From an uncultured Lachnospiraceae bacterium (GTDB lineage Bacteria; Bacillota; Clostridia; Lachnospirales; Lachnospiraceae), in NCBI GenBank assembly GCA_910586275.1, contig CAJUIM010000130.1, forward strand, positions 1 through 9,461: a stretch of DNA of 9,461 nt, written 5' to 3'. Below the pieces are notes generated by a model. The model worked only from the letters and a program-made list of their open reading frames with translations. It ran no database searches and was not told where the DNA came from. Below, piece after piece: positions 1 through 5,159 of this stretch (the stretch's first letter is position 1; every line of letters begins with the position of its first letter). Made by a program: the position numbers and the translations under genes.

Positions 1-8
1 AATCCCTC

Positions 9-52
9 CCGTGCGTCCTCCTCTCAACACAACATTCAGGCTGAACTGTTAC
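9..52. repeat. Left copy of an inverted edge repeat
   Basis: Read on the minus strand from 52 downwards, this stretch begins GTAACAGTTCAGCCT and continues through a TGTTG core, a GAGG and a GGACGC block. The same string starts at 9408 on the plus strand. In an ungapped comparison by eye, 37 of the first 43 positions agree, and the first 15 are identical. The two copies therefore face each other in inverted orientation about 9.36 kb apart. The copy probably runs past the left end of the window. The adjoining bases 52-67 form a small hairpin (CGAAAA / TTTTCG around TCCA), so the element or an upstream terminator may extend inward to about 95. No open reading frame is associated. It could be one copy of a dispersed non-coding repeat or the end of a larger element. 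Confidence 0.75.
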
Positions 53-127
53 GAAAATCCATTTTCGGTTTCGTGCCTGCTCCGGTGTTTCGGCACAATT
101 TCATTCACTATTGACATTCCACGGCAA

Positions 128-155
128 TTGAAAAAAGCAGGAAAACTGTTATAAT
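128..155 (+). promoter_or_regulatory. Probable sigma-A promoter of the methyltransferase gene
   Basis: A -35 box TTGAAA (128-133) and a perfect -10 box TATAAT (150-155) are separated by 16 bp, and a TG lies two bases before the -10 (TGTTATAAT). Initiation near 162 would give a leader of about 120 nt before the chosen start at 282. A consensus TTGACA at 111-116 is too far from this -10 (33 bp) to serve as its -35. Confidence 0.65.
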
Positions 156-215
156 ATATGGGATGCACATAATTTTATCAAAAAACATTCCGCCTTTACA
201 CACGGCAGAATCGGA

Positions 216-255
216 GCCGGAAACAACATGCACAAGGATTTGATCTGTTTCCGGC
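216..255 (+). promoter_or_regulatory. Leader hairpin just upstream of the methyltransferase ribosome binding site
   Basis: A perfect 10-bp inverted repeat, GCCGGAAACA (216-225) and TGTTTCCGGC (246-255), encloses a 20-nt loop. It ends 13 nt before the AAGGAG ribosome binding site at 270-275. No T-tract follows on either strand, so it does not look like an intrinsic terminator. It may stabilise the mRNA, bind a protein, or tune translation. The loop contains an in-frame ATG (228) with no ribosome binding site, which argues against that upstream start. Confidence 0.5.
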
Positions 256-281
256 AAAATATTGACACAAAGGAGACAACT

Positions 282-1145
282 ATGTGGATATCAGATCAAT
301 GGGAAGATTATGAAGTTCTGGACACTTCTTCCGGAGAAAAATTAGAACGATGGGGCGATTACCTTCTGGTACGGCCTGACCCGCAAGTCATATGGGATAC
401 CCCCCAAAATAACCCGGGATGGAAAAAGAAAAACGGCCATTACCACCGCAGTTCAAAGGGGGGCGGCGAATGGGAGTTTTTCCGTCTGCCCCAGGAATGG
501 GATATCCGTTATAAAGATCTTACTTTTCATTTAAAGCCTTTCAGCTTCAAACATACCGGCCTGTTTCCCGAACAGGCAGTTAACTGGGATTGGTTCTCCG
601 GACTGATCCGCAATGCCGGCCGACCCGTGAAAGTACTGAATCTTTTCGCCTACACCGGCGGGGCTACTTTGGCCGCGGCCAAAGCCGGCGCACAGGTAAC
701 CCATGTGGATGCCTCAAAAGGAATGGTATCCTGGGCTAAAGAAAATGCCCTTTCCTCCGGCCTAGGCAATGCTCCTGTCCGATGGCTGGTGGATGACTGC
801 GTAAAATTTGTGGAACGGGAAATACGACGGGGAAACAAATACGATGCGATCATTATGGATCCGCCCTCTTATGGCCGCGGGCCGAAAGGGGAAATATGGA
901 AAATGGAAGACGGCATTTTCCGGTTAATACAATTGACGGCACAAATCCTCTCGGAACATGCCGTTTTCTATTTAATCAATTCCTACACTACCGGACTTCA
1001 GCCTGCCGTGCTTTCCTATATGCTTCACACGGTGATTGCCCAAGACTTCGGCGGCTCTGTTACCGCTGACGAAATCGGCCTTCCGGTAACCGACAGCGGA
1101 CTGGTTCTTCCATGCGGAGCCTCCTGCCGTTGGCAAAGAACCTGA
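282..1145 (+). CDS. Class I SAM-dependent methyltransferase, RlmI/RlmK-like C-terminal type
   Basis: This 287-residue protein is a cytosolic S-adenosylmethionine-dependent methyltransferase related to the catalytic half of the 23S rRNA methylases RlmI and RlmK (COG1092 group). Motif I is VLNLFAYTGGATLAAAKAGA (residues 118-137). The acidic ribose-binding residue is D143 (THVDAS). The catalytic motif IV is DPPSYG (193-198), preceded by YDAIIM. A segment FKHTGLFPEQAVNW (89-102) sits before the Rossmann core, as in that group. No N-terminal PUA RNA-binding domain is present, unlike full-length RlmI (about 390 residues), so the exact substrate is uncertain. I chose ATG 282 because AAGGAG lies 6-7 nt upstream. 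An in-frame ATG at 228 has no ribosome binding site and sits in a hairpin loop. It is transcribed alone and converges on the gene ending at 1412. Confidence 0.9.
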   Translation: MWISDQWEDYEVLDTSSGEKLERWGDYLLVRPDPQVIWDTPQNNPGWKKKNGHYHRSSKGGGEWEFFRLPQEWDIRYKDLTFHLKPFSFKHTGLFPEQAVNWDWFSGLIRNAGRPVKVLNLFAYTGGATLAAAKAGAQVTHVDASKGMVSWAKENALSSGLGNAPVRWLVDDCVKFVEREIRRGNKYDAIIMDPPSYGRGPKGEIWKMEDGIFRLIQLTAQILSEHAVFYLINSYTTGLQPAVLSYMLHTVIAQDFGGSVTADEIGLPVTDSGLVLPCGASCRWQRT

Positions 1146-1167
1146 ACCAGACATGCCGGCACCAGAA

Positions 1168-1336
1168 CGTGTCTGAAAATTGCTTTCCGGTAGATGTGCG
1201 TCACAATTTGCGGGAGTTTTGTGCCAAAGAAGGGCGCATAGCGGGCTATGTAACCTGAATTTGGCGCAAATATCACGCAAAGCAGTGAAACGGCACGTCG
1301 CAGTACATATGCCAGAAAGGAATGTTCGGACACGCT
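1168..1336. repeat. Imperfect palindrome of about 167 bp (element 1)
   Basis: The segment folds on itself along nearly its whole length. CGTGTCTGAA (1168-1177) pairs with TTCGGACACG (1325-1334). CTTTCCGG (1183-1190) pairs with CCAGAAAG (1312-1319). ATGTGCG (1194-1200) pairs with the CGCAGTACAT region (1299-1308). The 22-nt arm 1207-1228 pairs with 1260-1281 at 18 positions plus one G-T. At the tip, CATAG (1237-1241) pairs with CTATG (1246-1250) around CGGG. It fills the gap between two convergent genes and could act as a bidirectional terminator or encode a structured RNA, but no clear T-tract is present. Long reading frames on the minus strand cross it and are probably artefacts of the repeat. 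It resembles a non-autonomous palindromic interspersed element. Confidence 0.75.
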
Positions 1337-1378
1337 CCAGTGCAAATATCGGGAAGGAATGTTCAGACACACTCCAGT
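1316..1378. repeat. Two tandem copies of a 37-bp-period repeat at the edge of element 1
   Basis: AAGGAATGTTCGGAC at 1317-1331 recurs as AAGGAATGTTCAGAC at 1354-1368, a spacing of 37 bp. The similarity continues as CAC(G/A)CTCCAGT after each copy. Either copy could pair with the left arm of element 1 (1168-1190). A further 15-base match to this motif occurs in the opposite orientation at 2480-2494, just upstream of the next gene. This looks like duplication of one arm end of the palindrome. Confidence 0.65.
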
Positions 1379-1411
1379 TCCCGCATGTTTACCGCAGAAC
1401 CCTGCCCTCAT

Positions 1412-2455
1412 TTATGCCACCAGCAGCATTACTCCGAAAAACATGAACCACAAAAGGAGAACCACCATTAAAATGCCGTTAAATATAAGGCTGGCTTTAA
1501 AATAATTGGATTTGCTCTTTTTTTCTTTATCCCCAAATGCCCATACCAGCATAAGGACTATATTGACACAAGGAATCAGCATTAACAGCATGGAAAGCAG
1601 CCATTCCCCTAAAGTGACGGGGATTTCCATTTCCCGCTCATAACCGCCCTGTTCCTGATACCAGTAACCGTTCTGCCCATAGGCGTACCCTTGATTTCCA
1701 TAATCATAGCCATATCCCATGTCCGGATTCCGGCCTTTATTATCATATCCAATATAAGGCGGCATCTGCTGCATTCCATAGTCACAGCCTTCGCCCCCAT
1801 CACATGGCGGCATCCCTGCTGCCTGCCTCTGCCCCTCATACCTATTATATGGCGGCATTCCGGCATTCCGGCACTCCGCTTCATTTCCGCAATACGGCGA
1901 TGCACCGGCAGCCCTCTCCGGCACTTCCTGCCCCCCGCAATATGACTGTGCTCCGGCAATACGGCCCTGCACTTCATACCCGCAATATGGCGGTGCTCCG
2001 GCAGTCTGACCCTCCGCTTCATTCCCGCAATATGGCGGCTCTGCAACACTCTGGCTCTCCGCTTCATTCCCGCCCCAATATGACTGCTCTCCGAGACTCC
2101 GGCTCTCCGCTTCATTCCCGCCCCAATATGGCTGCTCTCCGAGACTCTGGCTCTCCGCTTCATTCCCACCGCAAGGTGGCCGCTCTCCGGCAATCTGTCC
2201 TTGCTCCGCACCGTTGCTCATGGGCATTCCGGGCCTCTCCTGCCCGGACATATCCCCAGTCCCCCGCGGCATTCCGGAATCCTGTTCCTGCGCGGCATCC
2301 TTCCTAAGAAGAACCTGCCCGCTCTCTTCCCGCTCCGATCCCGGTTCCGCAAACTGTTCCTGTCCCGGTGCCAAAGCCTCCTCCGGCCCGCCGGCAAAGA
2401 ATCCGTCTTTCTCCAAACTCACTTTCCCCGAAAAAATCCCTTTATTATTATCCAT
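1412..2455 (-). CDS. Gln/Gly/Pro-rich repeat protein with C-terminal two-helix membrane domain
   Basis: This 347-residue protein has three parts. Residues 1-89 are polar and low-complexity (many E, G, Q, P). Residues 90-228 are about nine degenerate repeats of 15-16 residues built on a PYxGGNEAExQ theme, turning into a Tyr/Gly-rich stretch (230-272). Residues 279-347 form a membrane domain, beginning VTLGEWLLSMLLMLIPCVNI. It has one hydrophobic segment at 285-307, a basic KEKKSKSNYFK loop, and a second at 321-346. This C-terminal module is common in small Lachnospiraceae membrane proteins and resembles DUF4190-like domains. The N-terminal part probably faces the cytoplasm, but topology is unproven and no signal peptide is seen. 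ATG 2455 was chosen because GGGAGG lies 6 nt upstream; an upstream start at 2512 lacks one. Function unknown; a disordered membrane scaffold is an inference. Confidence 0.75.
   Translation of the reverse strand: MDNNKGIFSGKVSLEKDGFFAGGPEEALAPGQEQFAEPGSEREESGQVLLRKDAAQEQDSGMPRGTGDMSGQERPGMPMSNGAEQGQIAGERPPCGGNEAESQSLGEQPYWGGNEAESRSLGEQSYWGGNEAESQSVAEPPYCGNEAEGQTAGAPPYCGYEVQGRIAGAQSYCGGQEVPERAAGASPYCGNEAECRNAGMPPYNRYEGQRQAAGMPPCDGGEGCDYGMQQMPPYIGYDNKGRNPDMGYGYDYGNQGYAYGQNGYWYQEQGGYEREMEIPVTLGEWLLSMLLMLIPCVNIVLMLVWAFGDKEKKSKSNYFKASLIFNGILMVVLLLWFMFFGVMLLVA
1774..2188 (-). repeat. In-gene tandem repeats, 48-bp period
   Basis: Within the preceding gene, the string GGCTCTCCGCTTCATTCC (plus strand) starts at 2053, 2101 and 2149, exactly 48 bp apart, and these three units are nearly identical. 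Units further toward 1774 are diverged and 45-48 bp long. Because the period is a multiple of three, the array encodes a 16-residue protein repeat and keeps other frames open on both strands, which explains several long spurious reading frames here. The near-identity of three units suggests recent expansion, so copy number may vary between strains. Confidence 0.85.
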
Positions 2456-2479
2456 ACTTTTCCTCCCATCTAAAGCAAG

Positions 2480-2494
2480 GTCCGAACATTCCTT
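2480..2494. repeat. 15-bp partial copy of the element 1 arm
   Basis: GTCCGAACATTCCTT here is the exact reverse complement of 1317-1331 in element 1. It lies about 25 bp upstream of the start of the repeat-rich membrane protein gene, probably in its leader. A 15-base exact match about 1.1 kb away may be a decayed end of the same repeat family, or a shared regulatory site. Confidence 0.5.
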
Positions 2495-2636
2495 CCGTCT
2501 GCCGCAGCACACCGCATCTTTGCTTCACGCCCTGTCCCCAAAGCATTTACCCTCTTACGGAAAATACTCTTAAGGCAAGCCCTAAACTGCTTCCTCAGTT
2601 TTCCGCCAAATCCTTATACATTTCCGGCTTATTGTA

Positions 2637-3101
2637 TCATATCCCCAACAGCTTACGCAAGATATCCCTATAAAACGGAACATGTTTCTCCAGAAAGTTC
2701 CCTGCCGTATACACATAAGGAGGCCTGTCAGGAAATACGGTATACATTCGGTATCCGTATACCGCCAGCATACATACACATAATACAGCCGCCCCTGCTT
2801 TCAGCCCTTTTACCTTTTCCCCCAAAAAGTATCTGGTAAACAGGCAATAGGAAAGAAAAAGGAGTACCGGCAGAGCCATCGGATTCAGCTGCCAAGACCT
2901 CCGGAACCGGCCTGTCACAAGAAAAAATACTGCCCGCGTCATTCCGCATCCGGCACAGGGCAGCCCGGTCAGCAGAACCGATGGGCAAAAGGCATGAAAT
3001 ACAATATGCACAATTATATAATACAATGCGAACAATACTATTCCCGTTTTATAATCCCAAATATCTTTTTTCAGCCGCATTGCGGCACTTTTTATCCCCA
3101 C
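2637..3101 (-). CDS. DUF2752 family membrane protein
   Basis: This protein of about 154 residues matches the DUF2752 family, whose members are small inner-membrane proteins of unknown function. The family signature is clear: CP at 39-40 followed by TGLPCAGCGMTRA (45-57), giving a CxxC pair (C49, C52) next to a conserved Thr-Arg. Hydrophobic segments lie at about 20-37, 57-63, 76-93 and 103-118. Residues after about 120 are soluble. The first codon is uncertain: GTG 3101 has a good AGGGAGGG box 5-6 nt upstream, whereas ATG 3080 (MRLKKDIWDY) has none and an ATG at 3149 lies inside a repeat arm. I prefer the GTG. The next gene downstream begins 181 bp away, so an operon is uncertain. No other known partner is adjacent. 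Confidence 0.85.
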   Translation of the reverse strand: MGIKSAAMRLKKDIWDYKTGIVLFALYYIIVHIVFHAFCPSVLLTGLPCAGCGMTRAVFFLVTGRFRRSWQLNPMALPVLLFLSYCLFTRYFLGEKVKGLKAGAAVLCVCMLAVYGYRMYTVFPDRPPYVYTAGNFLEKHVPFYRDILRKLLGI

Positions 3102-3137
3102 CGGTATCCCTCCCTGGAAAAAATGCGGCCGCCGTAC

Positions 3138-3322
3138 AATGTCATTCACTTAAGCTGCAGCCAGTGTCTGGAACGATGTTTTTCACTCGGACCTTCGAAA
3201 AACGCCGGCACTTAGGCACTGTATTTTAGTGCCTTAGTACCGCTGCGTTTGCCGCTGAGCGAAAGCGTGTCCGAATAAAAACATCGTTCCTGACGCTGGC
3301 TGTGGCTTAAGTGAATGACATT
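3138..3322. repeat. Long palindrome (element 2)
   Basis: The ends AATGTCATTCACTTAAGC (3138-3155) and GCTTAAGTGAATGACATT (3305-3322) are perfect 18-bp inverted repeats. Inside them, 3170-3183 (GGAACGATGTTTTT) pairs perfectly with 3277-3290. At the centre, AGGCACT (3214-3220) pairs with AGTGCCT (3228-3234) around a 7-nt loop. Intervening parts pair imperfectly. It lies between the J-protein stop (3470) and the DUF2752 start (3101), so minus-strand transcription of either gene could include it. It could act as a terminator, a structured RNA or an interspersed palindromic repeat. Short reading frames inside it are not convincing genes. Confidence 0.8.
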
Positions 3323-3326
3323 GGCC

Positions 3327-3404
3327 TTAGTGCCGGCGTTTTTCAAAGATCCGAGCAAAAACAGAACTCCCGACACCGGCCATAGCTTAAATGAATGATA
3401 TTTG
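3327..3404. repeat. Third arm of element 2 (duplicate of the right arm)
   Basis: This stretch runs parallel to the right arm of element 2. AGTGCCGGCGTTTTTC (3329-3344) is the exact reverse complement of 3197-3212 in the left arm. The GCTTAAATGAATGATAT end (3385-3401) is a diverged copy of 3305-3321. Both right arms are followed by a TTGGCC. The left arm (3138-3213) could therefore pair with either right arm, giving two mutually exclusive hairpins. Confidence 0.7.
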
Positions 3405-3469
3405 GCCACAGTAGGATTGCTGCTTCCGATACATCTCCGTGACTTGCCCCTAAATATATCTTAACTATA

Positions 3470-4213
3470 TTAAAACCTGGGCACGCCTCCACAGCATAGA
3501 CCTCCGCCGCCGCAGCACAAATTGCAGATCATATTGGCAATGCAAAGCTTCATGCACATATTCCCGCCTCCCATATAAGGACTTCCATACGCATACTGCC
3601 TCCGCTGATACTGCATTCCGCCATTCTCGAAACGGTATACCAGATTCCTATAGTCCATATTCTGGGGTTCCAAGGCGGAAGCCCGTTTCGCATGTTCCAT
3701 GGCCGCCACGGTATTTCCCAAGCCGGCATGAGCCAGCGCACTGTAATAGTACCATCTTGCGCCCTTTTCTCCCATACTGTCAAGCACATTCCTTGCTTCT
3801 TTATAATATCCGTTCCTTACATAATTGCCCGCTGCCCGCAAATGCCCGTCCTCTTCATAGCCCGTACTGGAACCGCCGAAATCCCCGAAACCTCCAAAGC
3901 CTCCGAAACTTCCGAAGCCGCCGAAACCTCCAAAGCCTCCCGCGCCATATCCGCCGTTACCATAAGTCCCGGTTCCCGCCCCGCCGTTTCCGCTTCCATA
4001 GCTTCCCCGGCTGCCGTATCCGCCGGTACGTTCCTTCATAATCTGCTGATATGCTTCCTGTATCTGTTTGAATTTCTCTTCCGCCTGTACCTTATTGGGA
4101 TTGTTGATATTGGCATCCGGATGGTACTTTCTGCTCAGTGCCCTATATGCTTTTTTAATCTCCTCCTCGGAAGCATCCGCCGATACACCGAGAACCTGAT
4201 AAGGATTCATCAT
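3470..4213 (-). CDS. J-domain (DnaJ-like) protein with Gly/Phe linker, TPR-like region and Cys-rich tail
   Basis: The 247-residue protein starts with a canonical J domain (residues 3-62, NPYQVLGVSADASEEEIKKA onward) with the HPD motif at 31-33, which stimulates Hsp70 (DnaK) ATPase in this family. A Gly-rich stretch (64-117), with GGFGGFG repeats at 92-108, follows. Residues 122-196 are helical and resemble TPR-type repeats (YYKEARNVL; WYYYSALAHAGLGN; AAMEHAKRASALEP). The tail 219-242 is unusual: CMKLCIANMICNLCC then a GGGG stretch and LCC, seven cysteines in all, possibly metal-binding or lipid-modified. The DnaJ zinc-finger and substrate-binding domains are absent, so this is a specialised co-chaperone. 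Its ATG overlaps the stop of the DUF5685 gene (ATGA, 4213-4210), indicating translational coupling; a second in-frame ATG follows immediately. Confidence 0.9.
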   Translation of the reverse strand: MMNPYQVLGVSADASEEEIKKAYRALSRKYHPDANINNPNKVQAEEKFKQIQEAYQQIMKERTGGYGSRGSYGSGNGGAGTGTYGNGGYGAGGFGGFGGFGSFGGFGGFGDFGGSSTGYEEDGHLRAAGNYVRNGYYKEARNVLDSMGEKGARWYYYSALAHAGLGNTVAAMEHAKRASALEPQNMDYRNLVYRFENGGMQYQRRQYAYGSPYMGGGNMCMKLCIANMICNLCCGGGGLCCGGVPRF

Positions 4214-5058
4214 CGCCCTGTCCCTGCCTTTTCTTTGGATTCCCTCTCTCCCCGTACTTTTTCATACCGGTACCAGACACCGGAATATATAATATTGCGA
4301 AGAATTTCTATATTTTCCAAGATAGGAAGCTGCTCAAATTCTCTGGAACATTCCGACATCATCAGCACAAGAATATTTCTGCATTGCTCCTCAAAGTCAG
4401 GGTTTCCATACATTTTCCGAAATGGATTATACCTTCCTTTCTCCAAATCCTTCTCTACATCCTCATAAGCATCGCACAAATATATGAATTTACCAAGATT
4501 AAGCCCCAGCCGGTACAGATTCTCCTTCCATTCATCCTCTTTATAGACCATAATCTCTGCCATGACTTCCCCGAAGAGCCGGCACATCTCATCAATGTCG
4601 CCGCATCCTTCCCCTTCCTTCCGCAGCAGCTGCTGCATCAGCTTCTCGATACGGTTCACCTTGCTCCCGTATTTCTTCTTTACCTTCCTATAACCTTTTC
4701 TCAGCAGCCCCGCATACAGACGTTTCGCATGCTTCCGGTCATCCATCCAGTCATCCATACATTTAAAATAAGACAGAAGTATATTAATATCTGCCGCATA
4801 TTCCGTGAACTCATTCCGCCTCACCATATGCTTTTCAAAGGGATGGGCAATGCACTTACAGCGTTCCGATACCGTATCCGGCTCATATAAGCCCGATAAA
4901 AGCATAATAACAAAAGTCATGTCATAAGACAAGGTGAGCTGTCCCGTCACCCCATATTTTTCCTTAAGCAAACGGCACAGCCCACAGTAATAGGCATGGT
5001 ATATATCAAATTCTTTGAATTTCATATCTCCTTTGTTAATAATCACATAGCCAAACAT
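4210..5058 (-). CDS. DUF5685 family protein
   Basis: This 282-residue cytosolic protein matches DUF5685, seen mainly in Firmicutes and often next to a J-domain gene. The N-terminus has the typical MFGYVIINK...FKEFD...YYCGLCRLLKEKYG arrangement with a CxxC pair (C25, C28), then ERCKCIAHPF (65-74) with C67, C69 and H72 as possible metal ligands. The remainder is predicted mainly helical. Two Asp-rich segments stand out: DDWMDD (102-107) and CDAYEDVEKDLEKGRYNPF (195-213). They resemble the paired metal-binding motifs of isoprenoid-synthase-fold enzymes, which is my inference and not an established function. ATG 5058 is preferred because GAGGAG lies 5 nt upstream. It is directly coupled to the J-protein gene by a 4-base overlap. 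Confidence 0.85.
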   Translation of the reverse strand: MFGYVIINKGDMKFKEFDIYHAYYCGLCRLLKEKYGVTGQLTLSYDMTFVIMLLSGLYEPDTVSERCKCIAHPFEKHMVRRNEFTEYAADINILLSYFKCMDDWMDDRKHAKRLYAGLLRKGYRKVKKKYGSKVNRIEKLMQQLLRKEGEGCGDIDEMCRLFGEVMAEIMVYKEDEWKENLYRLGLNLGKFIYLCDAYEDVEKDLEKGRYNPFRKMYGNPDFEEQCRNILVLMMSECSREFEQLPILENIEILRNIIYSGVWYRYEKVRGERESKEKAGTGR

Positions 5059-5101
5059 AGCCGCTCCTCTCAGCAATCAGTGTTTTTACGCTTTCCTAAT
5101 T

Positions 5102-5130
5102 ATCCTACCTCTTTGCCGAAAGGATGACAA
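5102..5130 (-). promoter_or_regulatory. Possible internal promoter upstream of DUF5685
   Basis: Read on the minus strand, TTGTCA (5130-5125) and TAGGAT (5107-5102) are 17 bp apart in the 101-bp gap between the glycosyltransferase stop and the DUF5685 start. The -10 is weak, so this is tentative. If it is active, DUF5685 and the J-protein can be expressed without the glycosyltransferase. Confidence 0.35.
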
Positions 5131-5159
5131 TAAACGGCTTATAAATAATTTATTAAAAA

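Noticed and set aside
111..116. Consensus TTGACA as a -35 box
   Set aside because: It is 33 bp from TATAAT, and no acceptable -10 lies 16-18 bp downstream.
972..1411. Two minus-strand frames of about 130 codons overlapping the methyltransferase end and element 1
   Set aside because: They lie mostly in the palindromic repeat, lack ribosome binding sites, and run antisense into a well-supported gene.
2053..2196. Regularly spaced repeats as a CRISPR array
   Set aside because: The units are contiguous 48-bp tandem coding repeats without unique spacers.
1609..2307. Long frames on both strands over the 48-bp repeats
   Set aside because: The repeat period is a multiple of three, so any open frame in one unit stays open. 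Only the minus-strand frame ending in a membrane domain has a ribosome binding site and sensible domains.
3692..4468. 258-codon plus-strand frame opposite the J-protein and DUF5685 genes
   Set aside because: It is the antisense of two strongly supported genes and its product has no recognisable domain.
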